Assembly: GCA_022573655.1 (NCBI GenBank)
Contig: JACZTO010000008.1
Coordinates: 1-64,000, forward strand
Direction: 5' to 3'
Length of the DNA stretch: 64,000 bases
From: Pseudomonadota bacterium
Lineage (GTDB): Bacteria; Pseudomonadota; Gammaproteobacteria; Steroidobacterales; Woeseiaceae
The position numbers and the translations under genes are program-made. Positions 1-10,043 of this stretch are shown piece after piece. Below the pieces are notes generated by a model. It did not search any database. It saw only the letters and a program-made list of their open reading frames with translations, and was not told the origin of the DNA. How positions within the stretch are numbered: the first letter of the stretch is position 1; each line of letters opens with the position of its first letter.

Positions 1-834
1 ATTGTCATCAAGGCCGAGTGCCTGGCGTTCCGAGCTCGTCAGATCGTCCGGGCTCAATCCCATCCAGCCGCGGATGACGCGGCCATTGAGCTTGATTTGC
101 TCGACGACACCGCGCACGAGGTCGATGGGGATCGCAAAACCGATGCCCTCGGTGCCCGAATCCTGCGCAAGCACAGCCGTATTGATGCCAATGAGTTCGC
201 CGCGTGTATTGACGAGTGCGCCGCCCGAGTTACCCGCATTGATCGCTGCATCCGTCTGGATGAAGTTTTCGAAGGTCGCGAGACTCAGGAGCCCGCGACC
301 CGTTGCGCTGACAATGCCCTGGGTGACCGTTTTGCTCAGGCCGTAGGGATTGCCTATCGCCAGCACAACATCGCCAATGCGCAATGCCGATGAATTGCCG
401 AGCGGCACGGCAGGCACAGTGCCAAGATTGATCTTGAGCAGCGCAAGATCGGTTTCGCGGTCAACGCCTACGGTCTCAGGCTCGGTTACGCGGCCGTCAC
501 TGAGTTGAATTCGTATCTCGGCGGCCTCGGCGACAACATGATAATTGGTGACCATATAACCCTCAGGATCGATGATCACGGCCGAGGCAAAACTGGTGAT
601 TACGCGAAATCGCGTGCGCGCCGATGGTGAGGCGCTGTCGCGTACGAGTCGCTTGGTGTAGACATTGGCGACGCCCGGGGCGCTGATATCCACGGCATCT
701 GCGTAGCTATAGACGGGGCCGGCCTGTTGAATCCCGAGCAAGGGCAGCAGGTCCGGCCGCAATACGACGACCAGAAATGCGACCGCTAGCCCGACAACGA
801 CGGACTGCAAGAGAAACACAAGAGCTGACTTCAA
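1..834 (-). CDS. degS: DegS/DegP-like trypsin-family periplasmic serine protease, C-terminus beyond window edge
   Basis: Reverse-strand reading gives N-terminal TM segment (ALVFLLQSVVVGLAVAFLVVVLRPDLLP), ...ASAVIIDPEGYMVTNYHVV..., ...ETDLALLKI..., ...QTDAAINAGNSGGALVNTRGELIGINTA... (catalytic GNSGG). Truncated at the edge, so absent from the ORF track. Probable TTG start near 834. Confidence 0.85.
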   Translation of the reverse strand, partial: MKSALVFLLQSVVVGLAVAFLVVVLRPDLLPLLGIQQAGPVYSYADAVDISAPGVANVYTKRLVRDSASPSARTRFRVITSFASAVIIDPEGYMVTNYHVVAEAAEIRIQLSDGRVTEPETVGVDRETDLALLKINLGTVPAVPLGNSSALRIGDVVLAIGNPYGLSKTVTQGIVSATGRGLLSLATFENFIQTDAAINAGNSGGALVNTRGELIGINTAVLAQDSGTEGIGFAIPIDLVRGVVEQIKLNGRVIRGWMGLSPDDLTSSERQALGLDDN

Positions 835-1092
835 ACCCGCCTCGACTGAGCATAGATTTTCGAATTGTCGATCCAGGTAGCTAGCCAATATCGACAGGCC
901 CCGTGTATAATACGGCGCTGGTTCCGCACCATGTACCGGCGTTACCGCCATCCTGACGGGAATCCGGGCCTGCTGCAAATCGAGTCAATTCTAAATAAAG
1001 CAAAATCGTGCCGACAGAAAGCTTGTGATTAAGAGGGTAGCGGACAGGCCGCTGAGCAGACTTTCTAATGGCCGGGCGTATGGGAGTGCCTG

Positions 1093-1686
1093 ATGACAGA
1101 CGACGACCTGGATCAGATTGATCGAAACAGACGTCATTTCTTAACTATCGCAACCGCAATCACCGGTTTGGTCGGTGCGGGCGTTGCGATATATCCATTC
1201 TTGGCTTCTTTGAAGCCGAGTGCCCGTGCGCAAGCGCTGGGTGCGCCGGTCGAAGTGTCGATTGGCTCGCTGGAGCCGGGTGAAATGGTTCGTGTTCTTT
1301 GGCGTGGCAAGCTGGTTTTCGTCCTGCGGCGGACAGAGGAAATGCTCAAGCATTTGGGTGATAACCTCGACATGCTCAAGGATCCGAACTCGGAGGTTGT
1401 TGAGCAGCAGCCGGAGTACGCAGCCAATGCGACGCGTTCGGTGAAACCGGAGTACCTCGTTGTCGAGGGATCCTGTACGCATCTGGGCTGTGCTCCAATC
1501 GAGGATTTTGAGGTGCGTCCGGCTGACCACTGGACCGGCGGATTTTTCTGCCCCTGTCACGGTTCAAAATTCGATCTGGCCGGCCGCGTGTATACCGGCG
1601 TTCCGGCGCCGACCAACCTGCGGGTTCCGCCGCATCGATTTGTCAGGGATGACCTTATTCTGATCGGCCAGGATGCGGCTGCGTAA
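1093..1686 (+). CDS. petA: Ubiquinol-cytochrome c reductase Rieske iron-sulfur subunit
   Basis: CTHLGC and CPCHGS Rieske motifs, N-terminal TM/Tat-like segment; followed by cyt b and cyt c1. Confidence 0.96.
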   Translation: MTDDDLDQIDRNRRHFLTIATAITGLVGAGVAIYPFLASLKPSARAQALGAPVEVSIGSLEPGEMVRVLWRGKLVFVLRRTEEMLKHLGDNLDMLKDPNSEVVEQQPEYAANATRSVKPEYLVVEGSCTHLGCAPIEDFEVRPADHWTGGFFCPCHGSKFDLAGRVYTGVPAPTNLRVPPHRFVRDDLILIGQDAAA

Positions 1687-2936
1687 TGTCAAGAATCGAA
1701 TCAGAAATCGGTAAGCCACAGGGCGGTTTGATGAAGTGGATCGATGATCGTTTCCCGTTCACCGAGACGATGAAATATCACATCACCGAGTACTACGCCG
1801 CCAAGAGTTTCAATGTCTGGTACGTGTTCGGCGTGCTGGCAATGGTGGTGCTTGTGATTCAGTTCCTGACCGGCATTTTTCTTACGATGAACTACAAGCC
1901 GGCAGCTGCTGACGCATTTGCCTCGGTTGAGTACATCATGCGCGATGTCGAGTGGGGCTGGCTGATTCGCTACATGCATTCAACCGGTGCGTCATTCTTC
2001 TTCATTGTGGTTTATCTGCACATGTATCGGGCGATGTTGTATGGCTCCTATAAGAAGCCACGCGAGCTGATCTGGATAATCGGCATGCTGATATTTCTGA
2101 CCCTGATGGCCGAAGCGTTTGCGGGCTACTTATTACCCTGGGGACAAATGTCTTACTGGGGTGCGCAGGTGATTATTTCGCTGTTCGGCGCGATTCCATG
2201 GGTAGGCGACGCGCTGGTTGAGATTATTCGAGGTGACTACTCGATTTCCGATATTACGCTGAACCGCTTTTTTGCCTTGCACGTTATTGTGTTGCCGTTG
2301 GTCCTGATTTGCCTCATCTTCGTGCATATCGTGGCGCTGCACGAGGTCGGCTCTAACAATCCCGACGGCATTGAAATCAAGGAGCACAAAGGCGCGAACG
2401 GAATTCCGTTGGATGGTATTGCATTCCACCCTTATCATACGAGCAAGGATCTGGTCGCGATCATCGTGTTCCTCATGATCTTCTGCGCGGTCGTATTCTT
2501 CGCACCCGAAATGGGCGGTTATTTTCTTGAACACGCCAACTTCGAACCCGCGAATATGCGTGCGACACCGGAGCATATCGCGCCAGTCTGGTATTTCACG
2601 CCGTTCTACGCGATTTTGCGCGCGGTCCCGAGCAAACTCCTGGGCTTCATATTGTTTGGGCTTTCAGTCGTACTGCCACTGTTTCTGCCATGGCTTGATC
2701 GTGCGCGCGTTAAATCGATCCGCTATCGCGGCTGGATTTACAAGTCTGCACTGACAGTGTTCACTATTACGTTTGTTGTTCTGGGTTGGCTGGGTACGAT
2801 GCCGGCTGAGGGTGTGTATGTGTTGGCGGCGCGTATATTGTCGGTGATTTACTTCGCGTTTTTCCTTCTGATGCCCTATTACACCGCAATAGACAAGACG
2901 AAACCGGTGCCGGACAGAGTGGTCTACCATGGGTAA
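1686..2936 (+). CDS. petB: Cytochrome b subunit of bc1 complex
   Basis: 416 aa, multiple TM segments, typical cyt b sequence (FAGYLLPWGQMSYWGAQVI). Confidence 0.96.
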   Translation: MSRIESEIGKPQGGLMKWIDDRFPFTETMKYHITEYYAAKSFNVWYVFGVLAMVVLVIQFLTGIFLTMNYKPAAADAFASVEYIMRDVEWGWLIRYMHSTGASFFFIVVYLHMYRAMLYGSYKKPRELIWIIGMLIFLTLMAEAFAGYLLPWGQMSYWGAQVIISLFGAIPWVGDALVEIIRGDYSISDITLNRFFALHVIVLPLVLICLIFVHIVALHEVGSNNPDGIEIKEHKGANGIPLDGIAFHPYHTSKDLVAIIVFLMIFCAVVFFAPEMGGYFLEHANFEPANMRATPEHIAPVWYFTPFYAILRAVPSKLLGFILFGLSVVLPLFLPWLDRARVKSIRYRGWIYKSALTVFTITFVVLGWLGTMPAEGVYVLAARILSVIYFAFFLLMPYYTAIDKTKPVPDRVVYHG

Positions 2937-3684
2937 TCTGCGTCGATTTGCCAGCTTGCTGGCATTGAGCGCATGTCTTGTTGCCACGACGGGTCATGCG
3001 TCAGGAGATTCTGGCCACCTCGAAGATTCTGGGATCGATCCGGGCGATATTCATTCGTTGCAGCGTGGCGCAAGAAATTTCATGAACTACTGTTCGGGTT
3101 GCCATTCGGCGCGGTACGTTCGCTACAACACGATCGGCAAGTATCTTGAACTCTCGGAGCAGCAGCTAATCGACAGTCTGATGTTCAATGCTGAAAAAAC
3201 GTTTGAGACTATCCTGGCGTCGATGCCCACAGATGATGCAGCGCGCTGGTTTGGCAAAGCACCGCCGGATCTGTCGCTAATGTCGCGTTCCAAGGGCGCC
3301 GACTATATCTACAATTTTCTGACGAAGTTCTACGTAGCGGAAGATAGTGCGACAGGCGTCAATAACCTGATGCTCGATGGAACCAGCATGCCGCACGTAC
3401 TTTGGGAGCTGCAGGGCTATCAGGCTGCAATATTCAAAACCCATGAGAGCGAAGACGGGTCTGTAACGACTACGTTTGAAGGATTTGAACAAATCAGCGC
3501 TGGATTGATGAACGCTGAAGAATACGCTGGTTTTGTGCGTGACACGGTTAATTTTCTCGCCCACATCGGCGAACCGATTCGATCGGATCGCCGCAAGCTG
3601 GGTGTCTGGGTTCTGATGTTTCTGTTTTTCTTTTACATCATCGCCTCAATGCTCAAGAAACAAATATGGAAGGATGTGAACTGA
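2929..3684 (+). CDS. petC: Cytochrome c1
   Basis: Signal peptide, CSGCH haem motif, C-terminal TM anchor. Confidence 0.95.
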   Translation: MGNLRRFASLLALSACLVATTGHASGDSGHLEDSGIDPGDIHSLQRGARNFMNYCSGCHSARYVRYNTIGKYLELSEQQLIDSLMFNAEKTFETILASMPTDDAARWFGKAPPDLSLMSRSKGADYIYNFLTKFYVAEDSATGVNNLMLDGTSMPHVLWELQGYQAAIFKTHESEDGSVTTTFEGFEQISAGLMNAEEYAGFVRDTVNFLAHIGEPIRSDRRKLGVWVLMFLFFFYIIASMLKKQIWKDVN

Positions 3685-4313
3685 TGGCAGTAGTAGCCAA
3701 CAGGCGGTCAGTAATGACGCTTTTCTCGCGACCGACTGATATTCACAGTCATCGTGCTCGGCTGGTAATGGCCGAAAAAAATATCAATATTGAGATAACC
3801 AATGTACCCGGCCCGGATTTACCCGAGGACCTGATGGACCTCAATCCGTACCATTCAGTTCCGACGCTGGTGGATCGCGACCTGACTTTATATGACTCGC
3901 GTGTGATCATTGAATATATCGATGAACGGTTTCCGCATCCGCCATTGATGCCGGTTGATCCTGTGACGCGAGCACAATTCAGGCTTGCACTGTTTCGCAT
4001 CGAGACAGACTGGTATTCGCTCGCCGAAGAAACTGATATCACCAGCGACGGCAAACTCGGCACCAGGTCGCGTAAATTGCTGCGCGAAAGCATTTTGCAA
4101 AGCGCGGAGCTGTTTGGAGCGCGCCCGTATTTTCTCAGCGAGGAATTTTCGCTTGTGGATTGCACCATTGCACCATTGCTCTGGCGCCTGCCGGTTTACG
4201 GGGTCGACCTTGGTAGAGACGCTGAACCGATAGAGGATTACATGAATCGTGTATTTTCAAGGCGGTCTTTTCAGCAGAGCCTGACTGAGCTTGAACAGGA
4301 AATGCGCCTGTAG
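3684..4313 (+). CDS. sspA: Stringent starvation protein A (GST fold)
   Basis: MAVVANRRSVMTLFSRPTDIHSHRARLVMAEKNI...; synteny petABC-sspAB. Start at internal ATG 3684 preferred over ORF start 3666. Confidence 0.93.
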   Translation: MAVVANRRSVMTLFSRPTDIHSHRARLVMAEKNINIEITNVPGPDLPEDLMDLNPYHSVPTLVDRDLTLYDSRVIIEYIDERFPHPPLMPVDPVTRAQFRLALFRIETDWYSLAEETDITSDGKLGTRSRKLLRESILQSAELFGARPYFLSEEFSLVDCTIAPLLWRLPVYGVDLGRDAEPIEDYMNRVFSRRSFQQSLTELEQEMRL

Positions 4314-4376
4314 GAGCGTGTGTTGGAGCGGCTCTTAGCCGCGATTAAACATTCGCGCGTAAGGCGCGCTCCCACA
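4311..4376. repeat. REP/BIME-like palindromic repeat (copy A)
   Basis: TAGGAGCGTGTGTTGGAGCGGCTCTTAGCCGCGAT...ATTCGCGCGTAAGGCGCGCTCCCACA; two stem-loop units, same family as 55123-55193; contains sspA stop codon. Confidence 0.8.
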
Positions 4377-4494
4377 TTGCCCGCCAGCGATAGTACTATT
4401 TCGCATCTTAAGTTAAGTTCCTGGCAACTTGCCGAAACCGCCTTATAAAAACGATGCTAAGCTAGGCGAAAAGAGCGATTGCTCAGGAAGAACA

Positions 4495-4905
4495 ATGTTG
4501 GAAAAATCCAGACTATCAAAGCGACCCTATCTCGTACGGGCGATGCACGAATGGATGGGCGATAGTGGCCATACGCCATACATTGTCATTGATCCAACGG
4601 TCGACGGTGTCAGCGTGCCGAAGGAGCATGTTAAAGACGGCAAGATAGTTCTGAACATCAGCGAAACCGCGGCTCATAATCTCAAACTCAGTAACAATTC
4701 TGTAAGTTTTCGCACTCGATTTGAGGGTGTACCGTACGATGTCTGGGCGCCGATGAGCGCTGTGCTGGGTATTTATGCGCGCGAAACGGGGCAGGGCATG
4801 ATTTTCTCGCATGATGCCGATAACGTCGAGGTCGCCGAGTCACCCGAGTTGCAGGAAGGTATCGAAGACTCGCGATCACGCCCGCATCTTACGATAGTAA
4901 AATAA
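4495..4905 (+). CDS. sspB: ClpXP adaptor, stringent starvation protein B
   Basis: MLEKSRLSKRPYLVRAMHEWMGDSGHTPYIVID...; follows sspA. Start moved to 4495. Confidence 0.92.
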   Translation: MLEKSRLSKRPYLVRAMHEWMGDSGHTPYIVIDPTVDGVSVPKEHVKDGKIVLNISETAAHNLKLSNNSVSFRTRFEGVPYDVWAPMSAVLGIYARETGQGMIFSHDADNVEVAESPELQEGIEDSRSRPHLTIVK

Positions 4906-4910
4906 CGGTT

Positions 4911-5534
<624 letters not shown>

Positions 5535-5548
5535 CTACCAGTTGTTGC

Positions 5549-5929
5549 TCAAAGGGATGCGTCATTTGGTCGGAATGCGTCGGCGATCCACGCGAAGGAC
5601 AACTGCTGCGGACCTTGCACCGATACAACGTCGAAGCGCATGGTATGGGCTGCGAACTGCCGGTTCCTGGCAATGTACATTGCCGCAGTGTGGATGATTT
5701 TGCGTTGCTTGCGGGTATCGACGGTTTGGCTGGCTGGGACGAAATTTTCGGACGCGCGGTAACGAACTTCGATGAATGTCAGACAGTCGCCGTCCAGCAT
5801 GATCAGGTCAATTTCACCGCCGCGACAACGGAAGTTGCGCGCAACAGGTCGCAGTCCTTGCGCGATGAGAAAGTGGAGTACCTTCTGCTCCGCAGATCTG
5901 CCTACAACTCCTGAAGTTCGGAGTGCCAT
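5549..5929 (-). CDS. yraN: YraN/UPF0102 family endonuclease-like protein
   Basis: RNFRCRGGEIDLIMLDGDCLTFIEVRYR motif, position between diaA and lpoA. Confidence 0.9.
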   Translation of the reverse strand: MALRTSGVVGRSAEQKVLHFLIAQGLRPVARNFRCRGGEIDLIMLDGDCLTFIEVRYRASENFVPASQTVDTRKQRKIIHTAAMYIARNRQFAAHTMRFDVVSVQGPQQLSFAWIADAFRPNDASL

Positions 5930-7902
5930 GCCGATGGATCTGCTGCGTCCGGCATTACCGGTTGGCCGTCGTTGCTAATTTCCCTGATCGGGCCGCCGAT
6001 GTCCTCGATTGCCGGCAAAGCGACGACCCTACCGTTTTGAAATTGTGCCCACGCCAGGCGTCGGTGGACGCGCCCGTTATGATCAAGAAACAGCGTTCCG
6101 GTTGCGCCGTCCAGTTCGGCCATTTCTCCGCGTCGCGCCGCAAACAATGATGCGATCAGGTTGTAGGCATCGTAGCCCATGGCATGCAAGCGTCCGAGAC
6201 GTCGTTGTTCAGGCCAATATTTTGCAAAGGTTTCCGGGAGATATTGAATCCAGGGCTGCGGGTCGATCAGCCACGGCGTATCGGCAAACATGATGCCATT
6301 GAGGTCGGAATTCGAGCGACCATCCAACGAGTTAACTGACGATGTCGAATACGCGGGCAGATCTCCGGAGTAATGGAATTTGAGTTGCGATTTGAGCAAT
6401 CGGCCCGGCCCGGCTGCGGCAGCGAGAAATATGAACTCGGCATCCTGACGACGGCGCGGATCAAATTGCAGATTGGTGCCGACGTTGGCGCGCATGCGTT
6501 GGTAACGTCGCACGCTCCCGGTCAGGCCCATCAGGTTCTCGATTTCATTCGAAAAATCCTTATTGTCCGGCGTGTAATTTCGGTGGTCGAGCAGTGTCCC
6601 GCCGAGGCCTTCAAATTCTGTCCGGAAGCTCTGCAAAACCCGTCGTCCCCAGTCATTGTTTGGTACGAGAGCGACAGCACGCATGTAGCCGTCGCCGAAT
6701 GCGCGAACAGCAGCTGAAGCAGCTTCGTCTTCGGGCGCCAACGCGAACTGAAACAGACCTGGCGGTGGCAGCGTGTCTTCTGGCAGGTAATTGAGCGTGA
6801 GCACCGGTACAGGAACCAGAATGTCGTTAGCAAGTTCGGTGACGCTGTTCTTCATCAGTGGCCCGACCACGAATTCTGCGCCATCCTCAACGGCGGTTGC
6901 GTAAGCCGCACTCGCTCCGCCTTCACTGTTGACGTCGTAAATACGTACGGTTTGAGCAACTTCCTGACTGGCTTCCCGGGTAACATCCAATCCTGCCGCG
7001 GTCGCGAAATACGCTCCCATAAAGCCGTTTTGTACGGCCCTGCCGGCCGCCGCCGAGCTACCCGTCAGTGGCAGTAGCAGCGCAATGTGCCGGGGATAAT
7101 CCAGTATCAGTTCGTCGCGGAGCGGCATGTTCGCGAGCACAGTGTTGGCAGGGTGATTGCGGTTGTCCTCCCGCCAGCGCACGACGCCATTGTTCCAGCC
7201 GATTCCCTGTTGCCCTGTTGTGGTCGCAAGCGAGCCCAGTGACAACCAGCCGCGAGTGACCGGATTGAGAGAAATCTCCGCTGCTTCCCTAAGGACCAGC
7301 GGATCGCTGAGCAACAACCCCTGCCATAGTCGGGCGCGATTTTTCTCAATGCTGCGCCTGCTGTTCAGCCAGTTCTCACGTTGGGTCATCAGCTCAATTG
7401 CGCGCGCGGGGTCTTGTTTTTGTACCCAGGCGTCGGCACGCAATGCCTCAGCGCGCAGTCGATCACGCTTTGATAATGGCTCGCGACTCATGGGTTCAAG
7501 AACCGCCAAGGCATCATCCGCATCGCCTTTGTACAAAGCCAGGGCGGCAAAATTCGTGTTCCAGATTGGCAGCAGCTCTGCGGATGTCGGCCGCGCAACA
7601 GAACCGAATTCGGCGCGTGCGCGTGCGACGGCGCCGGCGTCCAGCCATTGTTCAATCGCGAGCAAGCTAAGCCTGTCTTTCTCAATGCCAATGGCAGTTA
7701 CCGCGAGGCCATGGTAAGTGCGTGCCGCGTCAGCGTGTTGGCCGTTTTGCGCCAGGCGCGCTGCGCGGCCTTCGCCACTCGAAGAAAACCTGCCCATACC
7801 GGTTGTTTCACAGGCGGCCAACGCGAGCAGAGCGATGGACAATACGACAATGCTTGCCAGTGAGCGTGATTTCCCTGCAGGATGTCGTTGTGTCTTGGTC
7901 AT
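5902..7902 (-). CDS. lpoA: Penicillin-binding protein activator LpoA, outer-membrane lipoprotein
   Basis: Lipobox LALAAC; periplasmic-binding-like domain (HIALLLPLTGSSAAAGRAVQNGFMGAYF); divergent from rsmI. Start at ATG 7902. Confidence 0.9.
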   Translation of the reverse strand: MTKTQRHPAGKSRSLASIVVLSIALLALAACETTGMGRFSSSGEGRAARLAQNGQHADAARTYHGLAVTAIGIEKDRLSLLAIEQWLDAGAVARARAEFGSVARPTSAELLPIWNTNFAALALYKGDADDALAVLEPMSREPLSKRDRLRAEALRADAWVQKQDPARAIELMTQRENWLNSRRSIEKNRARLWQGLLLSDPLVLREAAEISLNPVTRGWLSLGSLATTTGQQGIGWNNGVVRWREDNRNHPANTVLANMPLRDELILDYPRHIALLLPLTGSSAAAGRAVQNGFMGAYFATAAGLDVTREASQEVAQTVRIYDVNSEGGASAAYATAVEDGAEFVVGPLMKNSVTELANDILVPVPVLTLNYLPEDTLPPPGLFQFALAPEDEAASAAVRAFGDGYMRAVALVPNNDWGRRVLQSFRTEFEGLGGTLLDHRNYTPDNKDFSNEIENLMGLTGSVRRYQRMRANVGTNLQFDPRRRQDAEFIFLAAAAGPGRLLKSQLKFHYSGDLPAYSTSSVNSLDGRSNSDLNGIMFADTPWLIDPQPWIQYLPETFAKYWPEQRRLGRLHAMGYDAYNLIASLFAARRGEMAELDGATGTLFLDHNGRVHRRLAWAQFQNGRVVALPAIEDIGGPIREISNDGQPVMPDAADPSAWHSELQEL

Positions 7903-7935
7903 ATTTGTTAAACCGGAGTAAGAGTTGAGCGCCAC

Positions 7936-8772
7936 ATGAGCGGCACTTTGTTCATCGTTGCAACGCCGATCGGTAATCTTGAAGATCTGACACCGCGAGC
8001 ACGCCAGATGCTCGCCGAGGTGGACCTCATTGCAGCCGAGGATACCCGGCACACCGGGCGATTGCTATCGCATATCGGCGTGAAATCCCGACTTACGGCG
8101 TTGCACGATCATAACGAAGAAAAGTCTGTTGCCAACATCATCAGGATGCTGCAGGACGGCCAGTCCGTCGCGCTGGTTAGCGATGCCGGAACGCCGTTGG
8201 TCAGTGATCCGGGATACCGGCTGGTTTGCGCGGCTCGCGACAATGACATCGTCGTGTCGCCAATTCCCGGCGCAAGTGCCGTCATTGCGGCGCTCTCGGT
8301 TGCGGGTCTGGCGACGGATCGTTTTTCCTTCGAGGGATTCGGTCCTGCGAAAAAGGCTGCTCGGTGTGAGTGGCTGAACGCGCTGGCGGGCGAGACGAGA
8401 ACCATGGTTTTTTATGAGTCGGTGCACCGAATCGCAGATTGCCTGGCCGATATGGTTGAGATCTTTGGCGCCGATCGAGCTGCGTTCATCGGTCGCGAAT
8501 TGACCAAAATGCACGAGCAGTGTGTGCAAAGTTCGCTGCAGTCGTTACAGGCAATGGTTGCTGATGGCACGATCGTCAGCAAGGGTGAATTTGTTATCGC
8601 TGTTGCGGGCGCGAATAAACAACCGGCATCGTCACTTGATGTGGACTGGCTGTTGCTGCAACTGGCTGAGGATCTTCCTGCGAAAAAGGTGGCCAAAATT
8701 GCAGCCCGGATCTCGGGCAAGAAAAAAAACCAGCTTTATGATCGTCTGTTGCAGCTCCAGAAGATCGAATAG
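7936..8772 (+). CDS. rsmI: 16S rRNA (cytidine(1402)-2'-O)-methyltransferase
   Basis: LFIVATPIGNLEDLTPRARQML, AAEDTRHTGRLL, FYESVHRI. Confidence 0.96.
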   Translation: MSGTLFIVATPIGNLEDLTPRARQMLAEVDLIAAEDTRHTGRLLSHIGVKSRLTALHDHNEEKSVANIIRMLQDGQSVALVSDAGTPLVSDPGYRLVCAARDNDIVVSPIPGASAVIAALSVAGLATDRFSFEGFGPAKKAARCEWLNALAGETRTMVFYESVHRIADCLADMVEIFGADRAAFIGRELTKMHEQCVQSSLQSLQAMVADGTIVSKGEFVIAVAGANKQPASSLDVDWLLLQLAEDLPAKKVAKIAARISGKKKNQLYDRLLQLQKIE

Positions 8773-8792
8773 CTGTTAGAATTCGCGGCCGA

Positions 8793-9195
8793 GAAAGTCA
8801 GAGTTGGCCAGACAATCGCTATAGCTTGCTATAGAGGAAAGTCCGGGCTCCTTCGGACAGGGCGCCAGGTAACACCTGGGGGGCGTGAGCCCACGGAAAG
8901 TGCCACAGAAAATATACCGCCTGTCTTCGTTTACGCGGGCAGGTAAGGGTGAAAAGGTGCGGTAAGAGCGCACCGCGCGACTGGTAACAGCTCGCGGCAC
9001 GGTAAACCCCGCCCGGAGCAAGACCAAATAGGGGAGTAGGGCAACGCACAACGCCCCCAATAGGGGGTGTTTGGGTGTTCCCGGCGTCGGTTCCGAACGC
9101 GCTCCCGGGTAGGTTGCTTGAGGCAGTCGGTGACGGCTGTCCCAGATGAATGGTTGTCGATGACAGAACCCGGCTTATTGCTGGCTCTGGCTTTC
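8793..9195 (+). ncRNA. rnpB: RNase P RNA, bacterial class A
   Basis: GAGGAAAGTCCGGGCTCC, GGTAAGGGTGAAAAGGTGCGGTAAGAGCGCACCGC, AGACCAAATAGGGG, ACAGAACCCGGCTTAT; long P1 pairing GAAAGUCAGAGUUGGC / GCUGGCUCUGGCUUUC. Confidence 0.95.
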
Positions 9196-9462
9196 TCACT
9201 TGAGTTCCCGGGGTTTCAAATCAAATAGTTACTCACCTTGCTGCGGCGACGACCGGGTGCCGGGCAGGTTTGCGCAAATCGGTGCCCGCATCGGCTGTGT
9301 ACCTGATGTGTCGCGGTTTTGAGACCTTTTTTTAAGGCCTTATCGAAGAAGTAGCTGTAAGCGCTTGATTTTTTTAGCGGGAACCCTGCCACTTTTCGCC
9401 TTTTTCTTGCCACCGGATTGCACTTAAGTCTCTGTACAACAACAACTAATCAAGCCTTGTTG

Positions 9463-9491
9463 TTGACCACCATCAGGGCCGCACCTATAGT
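9463..9491 (+). promoter_or_regulatory. Sigma-70 promoter for mraZ/dcw cluster
   Basis: TTGACC (9463-9468), 17-bp spacer, TATAGT (9486-9491). Confidence 0.7.
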
Positions 9492-9498
9492 GTTGAAA

Positions 9499-9525
9499 AG
9501 TGGTAAAAAGTGGGAGGAAAGGGGC
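9499..9525 (+). promoter_or_regulatory. MraZ-binding-type direct repeat operator
   Basis: AAAGTGGTAA|AAAGTGGGAG|GAAAGGGGCA: three G-rich boxes spaced exactly 10 bp (9501, 9511, 9521), as in known TGGGN MraZ operators. Confidence 0.7.
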
Positions 9526-9578
9526 ATCCTGCCCGGATATCGCGCCAGAAGAGCGATTCCCGGCACGTCCAAACGACT

Positions 9579-10028
9579 GTGTTTCGAGGAGCCAGCCAAG
9601 TTTCACTGGACGCCAAAGGGCGTATGGCAATACCGACCCGGTACCGGGAGCGGATTGCCACGCGTTGTGATGGCCAGATGATTGTGACAGTTGACAAAGA
9701 CCACTGCCTCCTCTTGTACCCGCTGCCTGATTGGGAAGAGCTGGAGCGCAAACTCGTGCGGCTTCCCAGCATGAACAAGATCGCCCGCCGCATTGTGCGA
9801 ATTATGGTCGGTTATGCGACTGAGGTCGATATGGATGCCAATGGCCGGATCCTGGTGTCGCGTGAACTGCGGGATTTCGCCAGCATCGACAAGCAGGCAA
9901 TGCTCATTGGTCAGGGCAACAAATTCGAATTATGGGATGAAGAAATCTGGAACCGGAAACGGGATGAATGGCTTAACGAAGAGGACGACGGCGATTTGCC
10001 GCGCGACCTTGAGTCCATGTCCTTTTAG
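9579..10028 (+). CDS. mraZ: Transcriptional regulator / division-cluster protein MraZ
   Basis: VFRGASQVSLDAKGRMAIPTRYRE; GTG start at 9579 preferred over ORF start 9510, which lies inside the operator repeats. Confidence 0.92.
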   Translation: MFRGASQVSLDAKGRMAIPTRYRERIATRCDGQMIVTVDKDHCLLLYPLPDWEELERKLVRLPSMNKIARRIVRIMVGYATEVDMDANGRILVSRELRDFASIDKQAMLIGQGNKFELWDEEIWNRKRDEWLNEEDDGDLPRDLESMSF

Positions 10029-10043
10029 GTTGCTCTCCATCTC

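Noticed and set aside
8776-9199. Minus-strand ORFs of 94 and 126 aa
   Set aside because: Lie within rnpB; structured RNA gene explains the sequence
9216-9413. 65-aa Lys/Arg-rich minus-strand ORF between rnpB and mraZ
   Set aside because: No recognised family or ribosome-binding site; AT-rich intergenic poly-T tracts explain the Lys-rich translation
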